The translations under genes and the position numbers were made by a program. The notes beneath the pieces were generated by a model that did not search any database, was not told where the DNA came from, and was given only the letters and a program-made list of their open reading frames with translations. Below, one piece after another: positions 14,401 to 29,520 of a stretch of DNA of 64,000 nucleotides. Source of the stretch: Monilinia fructicola (lineage: Eukaryota; Ascomycota; Leotiomycetes; Helotiales; Sclerotiniaceae); contig VICG01000002.1 in the NCBI GenBank assembly GCA_008692225.1, forward strand, positions 3,367,501 to 3,431,500, given 5' to 3'. Each line of letters starts with the position of its first letter. Position 1 is the first letter of the stretch.

Positions 14401-15531
14401 GGCTTTACATCCTTTTCACCTCGATTTGGACCAATCCAAGGCGTTGAACGGCCAAGTGGTAATATCATGTGATGCTCTCTTATGCATCCAGATGGTCGCC
14501 AACCGTTACTGAAACATGTTAAGCCGGCCTTCAAAGCATCCTGAAAATGCCCCGGCTAGCTTTGGAATATCCATCGCAATCCACTTTGTTCGAAATTCTT
14601 TCTAAGAAGGTACCAATTCCCAGTTATTCGTTCTCAACCTTGCATAAACCTAGACTATATTCAGGGCAGAACGAGGGTCCCATAACCAAACCGGCCATTC
14701 ATGGGGTACCCAGGAAATACAAACAAACCAACAGCCTTAAAACTTTGGCTCGAGAGATTGTTTCGCCTCTAGGAGTCTAGGATAACACGGTGGCATAAGG
14801 GGGTAATGAATATGTAGCTCAAAATGAAAGCTGGGAACCTGACCTCGGGCTCGGGAATCACCACTGGATATTACTCTACGACACTCAATACTACCCATCA
14901 AACGACTCGTGTGGAAAGGTTCAGCTCCGAGTCGGGGATTTACTGAACAGACCGTGGCTCAAAACCCCCCAGAGCTCGCTCGGAATAACTATATTCGGCC
15001 TGCCTCACACTCACGCTCACACTCAAACTCACACTTGCACATCCATTATCCTTATGCTGCATCGCAGCTTTGCTTCTCCGCTGCAGTACAACACAGTATG
15101 TATGTACCACATCGGAGTAGCAAATAAAAGCTGCACCGCGATCGGTAAAGCAGGGGCATCAGAGGGTATCCAAGGATGTAAAACATGCTTTTTGTGGTTA
15201 TAGAACACGAAGTTATTTTAACTTACTGTTAGGTACTACGTATTCTTCCAGAAACATGCATGGAATTCCCATATCAAATTGACAAATAGATGATCCTGAA
15301 TGCCCGTAAAAACTTATTTCCTTTTCTGAGTTCACTTCACTTCAATGATTCTTGATGCTTTTTTTTCTGAACCACGCCAATGCTTGACTTGAATGGGTGA
15401 ATCCTACAGCACTTTGAAGATGGACATCATTTTTGGTTCACCTAACGCTCGTTTAACTTGTAACTTACTACTGTACTACTACTGCTACTGCTACTGCTAC
15501 TGCTACTGTTACTACAACAACAACAACAACA

Positions 15532-15575
<44 letters not shown>

Positions 15576-16436
15576 AACTGCTCCGACTACTACTTGCTGT
15601 ACCTTGGTACTTTACTTGTCTTGACTTTACTTGCTTTGACCCTGAACTATTCTATCTAGGCATACCAAGGTTAAGCTCCCCCGAACCCTAGTAGGTGAAG
15701 GTTCAGAAGTATCATGATCGAATAATAGTAGTACTGTAATAATAATAATCGGAAACATAATCTCAATCATAATCATAATCATAATTTCATAAATGATTTC
15801 CCATTTTTCAAAGGAAGGGGTTCGTCTTTGCTCATTTCGATTTGTCTTTTTTGATCCGTCTTCCCCTGCTTCCCTGGGGTCCATAGTCCCGCAGCCGTCA
15901 AGCATCTTTCTGAGCCAGGGCGGAGCCCAAAGAAGATCGACTCCCTGTCTCTGGCATGCAATCACTTTAATCATATAAGACAAACTAAAGCCCCCTTCGC
16001 ACAAGAGAGAAAAAAATATTAATATTGAAATATCCTGTAAATTCCTCCTCACACATCATTCTCTTGAACTACTCCTTCATCTCAGGACTTGAGCCGATTC
16101 TCCTGCCTACTTTTGAAAATAATTCCTCGTTCTATCCAGTTGTGGCAGTGTACATTCTACCGACTATACAAACAAACTATTCTCCAACCGTCTCATCTCT
16201 CACAATCATTGGCATTGCTTCCATCGGCGTCCAAGGTTGATATCCGGCGGCAACAGTTCACGCAGCATCCCTATCGGCTAGGTACTTCACACGAACCCTG
16301 TGCATTAAAGACACAGCTATCCGGGCCAACGCTCCAGCGTCTGACCTCCTATACATACCGTCGTAGACTTTGATGCAAGTTCTCAGATAGTCAAAGCAAC
16401 ACAAAATTCTTTAAAGGAACAGAAGTTTTCCAATAA
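5420..16436. other. About 11 kb with no recognisable gene
   Basis: Read on both strands, this stretch shows no ORF with recognisable protein character. It contains a T-rich (CTTTTTTA)n-type repeat at 6441-6530, TGTTG and TGTTC/TGTTA pentamers near 6215-6240 and 6620-6665, a GTAAGA repeat near 11140-11175, an AGGCAG repeat near 11290-11325, degenerate GTGATTAG-like repeats at 13495-13580, and a long TAC/CAA trinucleotide tract at 15470-15575. Open frames of 70-140 codons (for example 8601-9014, 12295-12543, 12527-12922) start at non-ATG codons or lack coherent composition and are left out. The region could hold regulatory DNA, UTRs, non-coding transcripts or decayed genes; the sequence alone does not decide. 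Confidence 0.5.
15472..15577 (+). repeat. Trinucleotide repeat tract (TAC/CAA)n
   Basis: A compound trinucleotide array: TACTGC units, then an ACA/CAA block, then a long pure TAC block. It lies in a frame that reads as poly-Tyr/Asn, with no supporting coding context on either side. Confidence 0.85.
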
Positions 16437-18174
16437 TACCAGGCAATTCGCCCAATTCAACTTCAGTCGATCGTTCAATTCAGTTCTCCAAACATTCATT
16501 CAATCAAATTAGTCAAGTTCAGTTCAGTCCAGTTCGATCTATCTGCGGAAGCCGAGAGTCTATTTAAATACGATAATTAGCAATCTGGCCTAACGTCCAC
16601 ATCCATATCGATTCATCCTCGGCGATTACCCCTGGAATAGCTCTTAGCTTACCAAAGAAGTTCTTCAACCACCCAACCAGCTTACCTTCTTTTCCATTAA
16701 GGAGGCAGCCTTGTGAGCGCAAGCCAAAAAAGCAACGTAAGTCAGACGCCATCCATGTTCACTCACTTACTTTTGACTTTCTGCCAAATATAAACCATTT
16801 CTTACTACGCAACGGTGGCCATACCTTGATATGGTTTCGGATTTGCAATCTTATTCTTCTTCGTCATCTTTCATAACAGGAACCATCGTACTAATTGAGA
16901 ATGTTTTTGCCTTTAGACTTCAATCACATCCACAATCACAATGATTACCAGAGAGAACGCATCTTCCAACATGGGTCGTGGCGCATATGATACCACTGGA
17001 CTACCTCAACCAAACCCTCCTCCACCGAAGCCCAAATAATGGCCTTCAAGAACCTCATCTCATTCACGATTGTCTATGAAATGGCCTACGACCATGAGAG
17101 GGCCTGGTGGAGACGCGAAATCTAGGCCCGCAAAGGACAGCAGATCAGCCCCTCATCATTTGCACCCCCTAGATTTAAGCTTCGTCTATCTCGAACCTCA
17201 CGATTCCTGGAGCAACTCTCATCCATCTCTTACTCTGATTGTATTCCTCGACAGACACTTTTTTTTCTCTCTCTTTTTCGAAAATCACGCTTTTAATACC
17301 CATCGACAATACCCTTCTGTACAATAATCTTGCCTACGATCCGCGACGAATTTCCTTTTTCGCGCTGCGTGCGACTTTTACCTCATTCCCCATACTATCT
17401 TATCTACATTCCAGACAACTTCGATAATCTTATCCGATTCCGAGACATCTTAATCGCACTCCTTGCATTGCAAAGTTCACTCGGGAAGCATGGCGGTCTC
17501 GATCCACAGTACACACTGCCTATCAAAAGTCTCTTATTTTTTCGGGTTCCGATTTCTTCATCGCGAGTTTTCTGGAGTTACATGCAGATTATCAAAATTT
17601 GGGAGAAAAAGGGGAGGCGTTGCATCTAGACTTGGGCCTGTTGTTCATTCAACACATCACTTTTATTCTGCTGCGATCTTTTCTTTGGGTTTTGGTGTTT
17701 AGACTTGCGCTGTATTTTTATTCCTTTCAAATGGTTCGGACATAAAATTGGGTTTTGCTCGGGATGTTAAAAACGTTTGGCTGGCTAGGAAAACTCCTGT
17801 GTTTTCATCTTTGGTTCTTTTTTTCTTCTGCGAGGGTTGCATATAGACTTGCTGGTTGTACTATTTTTGTTTCCTTGGGTTGTTTGGTGCGTTACACTTG
17901 TTGTTTTGGAAAGAAAAGGACGCTGCTATCTTCCTCGCGGATTGGGCACGCCTCGTGGGTTTTTGTACACGACAGGATTTTGGATTTTGATGAACCGGTG
18001 GGACTTGTATGCTTGTATCTCGGAAGAAAGACTTACTATTGCCTTGTATTCTATACTATCCTTTCAAAGTTTTTGCACTTCTATTGCTTGTACTGCACAG
18101 CGACTTGTCATGTTTGTTTATTTGCAAAAAGAATTAGATTGGACTTGCTCCATCTAGTTTATCCTGATGGGTGA
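16437..18174 (+). other. Candidate transcript unit: 5'-UTR intron, microORF, long T-rich tail
   Basis: Upstream of the microORF at 16941 lies a textbook fungal intron: GTAAGT donor at 16737, a TACTAAT branch site at about 16889, and a CTTTAG acceptor ending at 16916, 24 bases before the ATG. The sequence before the donor is pyrimidine-rich and unique. The sequence after the microORF stop is strongly T-rich to about 18170 and contains no convincing ORF, which resembles a long 3' UTR. The extent of the unit is inferred; no transcript data are available. It could instead be a long non-coding RNA in which the microORF is incidental. Confidence 0.35.
16941..17039 (+). CDS. Candidate 32-residue proline-rich microprotein
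   Basis: An ATG in good fungal context (ATCACAATG) opens a 32-codon frame directly after the spliced leader described for 16437-18174. The peptide has a polar N-terminus, a central segment NMGRGAYDTTGLPQP, and a proline/lysine tail ending PPPPKPK before TAA. It has no signal peptide or membrane segment. I do not recognise the family; the GRGAYDTTG segment does not match the GRGGAGN motif of DUF3602 proteins closely enough to assign. Support is the clean intron, the start context and the non-repetitive peptide; against it is the small size. A second in-frame ATG lies at residue 11. Confidence 0.35.
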   Translation: MITRENASSNMGRGAYDTTGLPQPNPPPPKPK

Positions 18175-19775
18175 GCGGGTGATGCGGAGGTGGAACCCAT
18201 ATACCCAACTAAGAATGTATGAGAGATGCCTCCGCAAGGCGTTAAGAAGGGGCAATAGAGCTGGACTTTGGCGATCAAGAATAATAATCATAATCATAAT
18301 ATCACTTGATATCTTCAAATTAGTGCAGTTACAATTTCCATGACATCAACATTTATTTGTAACAACTTCAATATCTACATCTGAAGATACCTGCATTCGC
18401 GAAGAGTAGTGGTTTCATCTCCGTGAAAAAGGAAAAAAAAAAGGCTCAAATTCGATCTAGACTCTAGAACACCGGAATACCATTCTTAGCTTGTTCAAGG
18501 AATATATCATATTTCGAATCTAAAGTGTCTAGTTTATGGAACCCAAACAAACAAACTTAAATGGGGCGTCCTGCGTTCGAGTCGGTTCTCCTGAATCACA
18601 TCGTCATATCATATCATATCATATTTTGTACTCGAAAAAGCAAGTGAGTACAAACTCTGACTCAAAAACAAACTTTCAAGCACGATCACACCCTCTCGCA
18701 AACAAGTCCCATTCAATATATTGAATGAAAGTTTCCAAATATACACAAATTTTCAGAAAGGTAAATGCAAGTGACAGAACCGACTAACTATAAGTCTTAC
18801 ATCCTGCGATGTATATGATATAGCTATTGATCACCGAGCGATAACGATTCAATGTGATCAGATCTGCAGCGGGTATAGAGGGACGATGCGATGAACGAAC
18901 GAACGAACGAACGAATGAACATGATTCTGGAATATGCAGAGAAGATGATGTGTACTACTAGTACAGTCAATATATATATCCATATATATGATGCGGGCGG
19001 GGGTGGACCATCTTACTTTCTCCCCTCCAGCTGTGTTTATCATAAATTCTGACCTGGTCTTGAATGGAAAGACCTTAAGGGGGTTCCAAGTTTCAATAGA
19101 TGGTAAGTAATAAGCAACCAACAATACATACCTACTAGGTCGGTAATGATAATAATACAAGTAGGGTAGGGTAGGGTAGGTACTACCGAGTTGGTAGGTG
19201 GTATTGATTGTATGAAGGGGTCTACTAGACCGATGATCAGCCAGTGCGTGAGTGAGGGAGTGAGCGAGGAGTGGGTGGAGTGAATGAGGAGTGGGTGGAG
19301 TGAAAAATAAACAAAAATAGAATCGAATTAAGAATTGCACTAATAGTCTACTAAGTTAGCCATAATATGAATTGGAGGTAATCCAAAGGTTACCGTAGCC
19401 TTCAAGCAGCTACTAGGTATGCTTGCTGCAACGAGAGTTCAAGGGACGACAGGAAGCTGCTTACCGCGTGTTCAATAATAGAACATATTGAATCAAAAAA
19501 CAACCACAATACACAAGAATCATTGACAACCTTCCGATTCAAAATTCGAAACTCTAGGAAATCGGCAGCAATAAGAGCGAGGTATCTGGAATTTATTGGG
19601 AGACTTACAATAACATCACTGATAACATTGAAGCTCCCGATCACTCCAGCTCATTCAGAGGAAAAGTAACGACCCCGCTACTTTATCATTTGCTACTACT
19701 ACGACTATCACTACTACTACTGTCAGTAAAACATATCTGCTCTTCTTGCTCATTTACCGGAACAAGCCTTACAAG
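18175..19775. other. Intergenic region upstream of ARPC5
   Basis: No gene is seen. It contains a (GAAC)n run near 18895-18917, a GGGTA-type pentamer run near 19163-19183, an ATATC run near 18604-18623, and a poly-purine and T-rich mix that probably includes the ARPC5 promoter and 5' leader. The minus-strand open frame 18858-19340 reads through these simple repeats and is not supported as a gene. Confidence 0.55.
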
Positions 19776-20451
19776 ATGTCTATTATTCAACAAGTCTCCA
19801 ATGCCACCTTAAATGACAACTGGCGTACTATCAACATCGATGCCCTCGATCCTGATTCCTCCACGAACTTCGACGTTTCTACTTTGGCAGCACAGTTTCC
19901 TCCCGTCTCCGATTCAGACATCCGCACTCTTGCCCAACAAGTGAGACAGTTACTTCGAGGGGGTGATCCAGAGGGTGCTTTAAGGGGTGCCCTCGAAAAT
20001 GCACCATATGGAAGTAGTGAACAGGTCAAGGAGCTTCATTTGGCAACTGTGATGGAGGTGTTGCAAAGCATCAAAGCAAGCGAAATGACACCGTTGTTGA
20101 AGAAGATTATGGCTAGCGAGGGTGGTGGGGATATCTTAGATTGCTTGATGAAATACTTGTGCGTGCTCCTTCTCTACTTCTGTAGCTTTCGGGCTTTACT
20201 TGAGCATTGACTAATGGCAAATCGATGGCAGATATAAGGGCATGGAATCTAAAACTACAAATGCAAGCGCAAGCAAGCTTACCCCACAAAGTACTGGCGG
20301 GTTCTCACAAATTGGGGGTGGTAGACCTGGGGCGCAGAATGAGAGTAGTGGTTCGTCAATGAGTGTGCTACTCAGCTGGCATGAGAAAGTCGTGGAGGTT
20401 GCAGGGCTAGGATGTGTGGGAAGATGTATGACTGACTGGAGAAAGGTGTAA
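19776..20451 (+). CDS. arpc5: Arp2/3 complex subunit 5 (p16-Arc), 200 aa
   Basis: Exons 19776-20158 and 20232-20451; the 73-bp intron (GTGCGT donor, CAG acceptor) splits a leucine codon so that LMKYL runs into YKGME. ARPC5 is the 16-kDa subunit of the seven-protein Arp2/3 complex, which nucleates branched actin filaments at cortical patches and endocytic sites. Family features visible: an N-terminal tail with a short motif around WRTINIDAL, the helical segment after VSDSDIRTLAQQVRQLLRG, the LHLATVMEVLQSIK helix, and the C-terminal signature SWHEKVVEVAGLGCVGRCMTDW. Between the fourth helix and that signature there is a Ser/Gly/Gln-rich insert of about 35 residues, a fungal feature. The ATG at 19776 is chosen because the in-frame codon further upstream is TTG. 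The frame is intact. Confidence 0.95.
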
Positions 20452-23895
<3,444 letters not shown>

Positions 23896-25759
23896 CTAAA
23901 CAGGCGGCGTGCAACCAAAACTAGTGGCAGCGCTGCTCCCATCAAAAGCACTAATCAAACCAAGGCAACTACTATAAATACCTAGAGCTGCAGTAGTCAA
24001 GGCCCCCAGAAAGTACAGAAAGTTGAAGATATTGAACAGCCAGTTCACTTTGAACCCTCTTATCCATCTCTTGACGCCTCTATCAATATAGTTGTAGGTT
24101 CCAGTTTGCGGATCAAATGACTCTTCGCCTGGAAGCATAGCGTCTTTCTGAATCTGATATCCGAACCCGAGAATAGCAGGGAATGTGTATGTGAATTGAA
24201 GAATACAAAGGGCTCCCACAAGGCCGGAAATGTAAGAAAATTGCGGGATGGCAGCGCAAAACGACGAAAGCAATCGCCCAGTAAAATGGTACCATAGCAA
24301 TCCAAAGCAATTTACCGGGCTTTGAGGTCAAAGGTGGCGCTTTAAGAATGCCTTGGAAGACATCAACGTATGCAACCTTGATGCCGATATTTCCGTAGAG
24401 TACAGCGGCAATAAGACCGGTGATCAAATTCATGATATTTGCAGCGGTTTGCCAGTTATAGGGAGAGAGCCCTTGAATGACGGGGTTGTATGAAAATTGG
24501 CCTTGATAGGAATAAACGAAGATTCCAAAGAACATGTAGACAAAGTAGATAAATAAATCCGCACAGAGAAGCCCCTTCCAAAAGTCCATAGGATGACGCA
24601 TTTCAGCCAAAAAGGCAACGAAAAGCATGGCACCACCGTACGAGTATACAGCTTGATTGAGACCGTTCAAAGATCCGACAAATCCATCTCCTCCAGTTGC
24701 TTTACCGGCTGGAGGTGTTCCGGCATATCTGTGGACAGGTCCAGGCCCAAAGGTATCACCAAAGGAAGCTTCGACTGTGGCGTAGTTGGGTGCTGAGTTG
24801 GCAACAACACCCATACAAATAAATATAATGAGAACATTTATCCACACGGCGAAATTTGCCAGCCAACCAAATCTTTGGAGTGTGCGAATTTGTCCCAAGA
24901 TCATACCGGCCGCCATGAAAACTACCAAACAGACAACGAAACAGAGGTTTCCTTTAGAGATTTGTGAAATTGATTGACCGTTGGAAAGAATGAGGATAGA
25001 TACGGTAAACAGTAGTTGAATAGGACTGGGCAATGTTGACTCCATGACGAGCCCAAGTACCGAAAACACGAAAGAAGAGGTCACCATAAGATTTCGCAGG
25101 GTACTTATCCGAATCAAGCGCGAGATAGATGTTGTAGATTTGCCAGCCGGAGTACAAAGCAAATAAGCCAAATACAGTGTATAGAGCAATTCCCGGTCCG
25201 TCTGTTTCTACGCGTTAGTACTGCCGTCAATGTTTGGATACTGAATCTACTTACAGCCCATTTGCGCAAAAGCCCATGGAACACTGAAAGGACCAAGAAT
25301 ATCAGTTGTGATGAGATAGAAGACACCTGACCAACCAGCTGTACGAACAGCACGGCTAGCCCTCTTCCATTCGGCTTCAGAAACAGCAGAACGGGGTGAA
25401 CCATCAGATTCACCCGGGACGATAGACTTTTCATCTAGACCATCCTTCTCATTTGCAGCCAAGGTGGTTGCGGGTGGGCTGTCATATGATTCGGGAGTGG
25501 CCTTTGTACGTGAGAATCGATTTTTGATCGTGGACTTCCAACTTCTCGGCCCCTGGGCCGTGATGAACTTCTCATTGGCAATTTTCTCCTCGGCACGAGT
25601 GATTTCAGCCCAGTAGACATATTCCTCAAATGAGATACTAGGATCATGTATGGCGGACAACATGGCCAATTCCACGGCCGTGGCATCTCCCCGGATGGGA
25701 TGGTGAGGATCTCGTGGATCACCACCCTCCAAGGCAAGATTTGCTAATGGCTGGGCCAT
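23896..25759 (-). CDS. AAAP-family amino acid transporter, about 602 aa, two apparent frameshifts
   Basis: Exon 1 is 25759-25255 and exon 2 is 25201-23896, with a 53-bp intron (GTAAGT donor, acceptor ending at 25202) restoring MGYGPGIALYTVFG. The first 150 residues are a hydrophilic cytosolic domain. The membrane part starts near GWSGVFYLITTDILGPFSVP and continues with about eleven hydrophobic segments, as in Aa_trans (AAAP) symporters that move neutral amino acids across plasma or vacuolar membranes. The frame breaks twice: near 25023 (one extra base; HGVNIAQ should run into IQLLFTVSILILSNGQ) and in the AAAA run at 24258-24261 (one extra base; WAIAFVV should run into AAIPQFSYISGLVGALCIL). 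Removing one base at each site gives 1809 nt, a perfect frame. ATG at 25759 is chosen because the codon three positions upstream is TTG. Substrate is not predictable. Either consensus errors or a recent pseudogene. Confidence 0.85.
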
Positions 25760-28700
25760 GTTGGGCAAGATATGCGGAGATCAAGTCAAAGAATTGATCT
25801 TCGATACTTGTGGTAATTTGAAATGTTTCGTTTGATCAAGTATGAATGGATACTTTATGAAGTCCTTTCAGATACAGGAGATATGGAAGAAGAAGTAAAT
25901 AAATATAAAGACGTCTATGAAGGGAACATAGGAAGGAAGGAGGGGGTAAGAGCGTAAGTAAGAGCGTAAGTGTTTCGCCCACACCTTCTTTAAGTAGTAT
26001 AAAGATGATAATCTAATCATGCAGATAAGCATGAAGCTAGAGCATCAATACATCCCAGCCGAAGGACACGGCATCCCACCAACAAAAAAGAACGATAGAA
26101 GTCAGGGATTAGAAAAATCCTGATACAAACGAGTTGCTATTGGATGCTTCGTTTTCTATCACGATTATTGATAACCTTAAGAGTTCGCTAAATCTCAATA
26201 AGTCGACAGAATTTGACAAATAAGGTTCGAAAGCGCGGAAAAGAAACCTTTCGTTCCTTGATCAAAAGTATCCATGGCAGGCATTGGCAGCATTGGATAT
26301 CTACGCACCTTCCTATTCAAGACCAGAATTGATAAAGGAGATATGGACAGGCTCACGAATCGATCATTGCTGAAGACCAGGTGAGCAAACGGACTTTTGA
26401 CTTGACTTGATAACCTCAGGTGTAGGGGGCTTCAGTTCTTCGAACATGGGCATTAGCACCAACGACAAACCATATTGTTATATAACAGCAGAAAAGACTT
26501 GGAAAAGCTTGTTTTAACTTCCGATTACCGATTGCATGCATGGTCTTGGCCTAGGCAGGATAAATACTTTACATGAGTCTCAACCTTTGTGCAGTAACAG
26601 TTGAGGTGACAACGGATATCTGACAGTGCCTGCTCGGCGGGCTACAGTATCTGTGATAGTAGTAGAGTATTGAGAATACTATGGATATCGATTGATGCAT
26701 ACATGGTCGCTCATCGTAGCTGGCGATGTCTCAAGAGTCTGGTGACGTGACAGGCTTATCAAGATACTGTAGTGATCAGATAGATCATACCAGCAATGGA
26801 AACGAAGAATACAATCAATTGCAACCAATAGCTCGCCAGCCGTGATATTGACTTCTACCTAACGAGAAAGTGCTCCGGTGGCACAGGAGCGGGCGACGAG
26901 TACAAGCAGGCATACGGATCGGCCGAACTGTTTGATGGGAGACGGTGTATCCAGGAGTGGTATCATTTTTCTTTTGTTTTCGAACATTCAAGACCCATGA
27001 TTGGAGGTAGACCCGGGTTCTAGTCAGTGATTACTCAGCATGGTACCCGACACGTGATCATACCCCATGAGACTCGGACACGCCGGAGTAGGTGGTAGTT
27101 CTAGTCTCGGTGAGCAATCGATACAATCTGCATTGAAGCACGCTTGTAGAACCCAACATCTACTATAAGTTATGACTATGGTTATCAAAATCCACTTCGG
27201 TATTCAGATTTGAGATAACATATATGGACGAAGGTCCGAGTATGCTGCAATTGACAACTTTACCCGGATATACGCCTCTCCCCCTTCCTTCCAATCGGCG
27301 GGGCTACCGTTTTGCAATGCCAAGATACGTACTACATATACGGAGAAGATGCCAATTAACCTTACCTAGGTACAGTGCCATCCATGGATGTTCTTGATCG
27401 CCATCGTCACATGTTTTCATTACAGTACCATATGTGACCGAACCATCGGTACTCCACGAAACCTGTTTTCAGACACAGCATTCATTTCACCTGTCACAAT
27501 CCTTCCATCTTTTCTACTAGTCATCAAGTCTCAGCCAATATGTATTGGTTCGAGGGATTAGCTGAAGAGGAAATTGACTCGTAAAGGGCCGTTTCTACCG
27601 CGGAGATTCCTGAATCAAAAAGAAGGCTAATCCTCTTTTAAATTCGCCATGTGTTTTGCCTCTTTCGCCTCCGCGACCAAAGAATCCTTGATACTTGTTG
27701 GATTTCGGCCTAGTTATTGGATTAGATGGCTATCAAGATGGCAGATAAAGCATGCATGTATGGACTTGATTAACTTACAAGTCAAGGCAAGCTGGGATAT
27801 TCTAATGCTGTCCCCTGAACGGATCGAAAACGTTCATACATCGTTCAGTGATCTCACCAACCTGGCAAAAGTTTTCACTTCTTTGCGACCGAGTGCATTG
27901 TGTATTCCTCCATTCCAACTTTCTCTTCTCTCTGCAAAACGATTGATTATCCCGATCGAGCTTGGCCAAATAATGTGAAGTGCAATTTCAAAAGTCATCT
28001 GCTTCCCGTTGCCATTGTTATAATGACATTTTTTGTTTGATGGCTCAAAATTACTTAAACATTCAGGCCATACTGTTTTTCGGTTTCTATTCGGTCAAAA
28101 TACATAGAAACGACATTTGGATCAGAATTGAAAGTACCGTCACGGCTCTGTTCCTACACTCAAGAACATTAGCCCAGCAACTTCGGCATCCTGTGTAGCA
28201 TTACTCCTGCAGGAGCTTCTATGTTGGAGAAGCCATACTTAAATTCTGCAAACAAATATATTCTATGTACCTAGATAGAGCAGGAAAACCTTCTACAAGG
28301 TTGCTAGATCATATCAGCGGTAACAGAGCAGGTGTCTTCTGGAGGTTGTGATGGCTGGCCAAACATTACGCCGGGCTGGTTTTGTTGACAATTGTTGAGC
28401 ACAATACAAAGGGCATGTCTCAGAGATCAAGTTCTTCCGGAGAAAGGTCTCAACGGACTCGTTTCGATTTACTTCCCGATACTTCAATTGCTGTGGGTTG
28501 TGTTTTGGATTTCTTTGTGCGAATCAAAATTCCAAAACCGATGACAAAATTCAGACTTATATCCTAGTGGATAAGTTCCTATTCGCCGATCGGTTCGGCA
28601 TGTTGCTAGAGAATTCTTAATGTTTAGTAGAGGCTTCCATATCTTTACACTTGGATGTAAGAATCACATCCCTATCGATTGTAGGTCACATAGCTTGAAC

Positions 28701-28780
28701 CACTAACATCACAATCGCTACCATTACCGCCACATATCTTCTTCATCGTCTCCTCAACTTCAGGAAGCGACACAATATCT
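25760..28780. other. Intergenic region between the divergent transporter and hypothetical gene
   Basis: No gene supported. The first kilobase next to 25759 is the probable transporter promoter. Near 27340-27390 a TACGGAG variant, a TACCTAGGTA palindrome (27363-27372) and an ATCCATGGAT palindrome (27380-27389) occur within 50 bp. The 109-codon frame at 27649-27978 has no recognisable features. Confidence 0.5.
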
Positions 28781-28849
28781 GTGGAACAATCCATCACGGG
28801 AAACACATTGAGCCCTAGCGAGGCTACCCCCAAGGCCACGCCACCATGC

Positions 28850-29520
28850 ATGGGAGACAGCGTACCGGATCACGATGAGATAGATCCTCATGAGCAGATC
28901 CCCTCATTCCTAAGACTGCGTAATGGTATTGACATGTCAGATTCGCACCTAAATGCTACAATCACCTACTTGTGTCGGATGGTTTACCCGAACGACGGAG
29001 ACCGACTCCATACCCCATCCTTAATCCTCGACGAGTTTCTGGACGTCTTCTCAGAAATCTGTGCTGACGAAGTTGACATTCTACCACTCCAGCTCGCTAA
29101 TCTTAAGATGTTGGAATTCCGCATCAAGGAAGGTTTAGAAGCGATACAAGGGAAGAAAGAAGAGCTTAAGATAGACCTGGGGGGGGGGGGGCTAGTCATG
29201 GCTACAACCATTCTGATGATGCGGCTAATGATTGCCACCGGAATCATGGGAAGATCAATGGGGATATGAGTAACGACGATCGCTATTGCCACTGTAACAC
29301 AGAAAGTGCAGCTATTCTCGCTGCTGGTGCTGTGAATATGGAGATTAATGGCCTAGAGGAGAGGACGGCTGCTGTTGCCGGTATTTCGGTGTATGATGAG
29401 GGCCCCGGCGATGATGACGGAAGTTACTATCAATGTGCTTCAGACAGTGAAGACAACTTGTATTTTCAGTGCGCTTTGAACGGTAAAACTTCTTCGGATG
29501 AAGAAAGTTCTCTTTACTGA
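28850..29520 (+). CDS. Hypothetical acidic protein, about 223 aa, frame broken at a 13-G tract
   Basis: Two overlapping frames read as one protein. The first (from ATG 28850) is polar and acidic: a Ser/Pro-rich start, then a helix-rich segment including ILDEFLDVFSEICADEVDI and LKMLEFRIKEGLEAIQGKKE. It runs into 13 consecutive G at 29179-29191. With 14 G (or 11) the frame would continue as SHGYNHSDDAANDCHRNHGK and into the second frame, which ends SSDEESSLY at 29520. A polypyrimidine acceptor ending at 28763 in frame with an open GTG-containing stretch suggests an upstream exon, so the true start may be earlier. No family is recognised; His/Asp/Cys residues in the joined middle are scattered rather than in a metal-binding pattern. 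Confidence 0.45.

Noticed and set aside
17755..18174. 140-codon plus-strand ORF rich in Phe, Leu and Cys
   Set aside because: Begins at a TTG codon and lies in uniformly T-rich sequence; composition explains the hydrophobic reading, and no family features are seen.
18550..18600. tRNA B-box-like GTTCGAGTC
   Set aside because: No matching A box or cloverleaf could be drawn around it; no tRNA or rRNA gene was found by reading.
19163..19183. Telomere-like GGGTA repeat (also CCTAC near 9035-9055)
   Set aside because: Only a few copies, wrong unit for the usual TTAGGG fungal telomere, and flanked by ordinary sequence.
24250..24310. A short intron instead of a frameshift in the transporter
   Set aside because: Any GT-AG pair that would fix the frame removes conserved residues of the AAIPQFSYISGLVGAL segment; a single extra base keeps them all.
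24113..25189. Reading the transporter, MAK11, SPP2 and VID21 halves as separate overlapping genes
   Set aside because: Adjacent frames continue one family domain without loss, and a one-base change joins them with exact phase, so they are one gene each.
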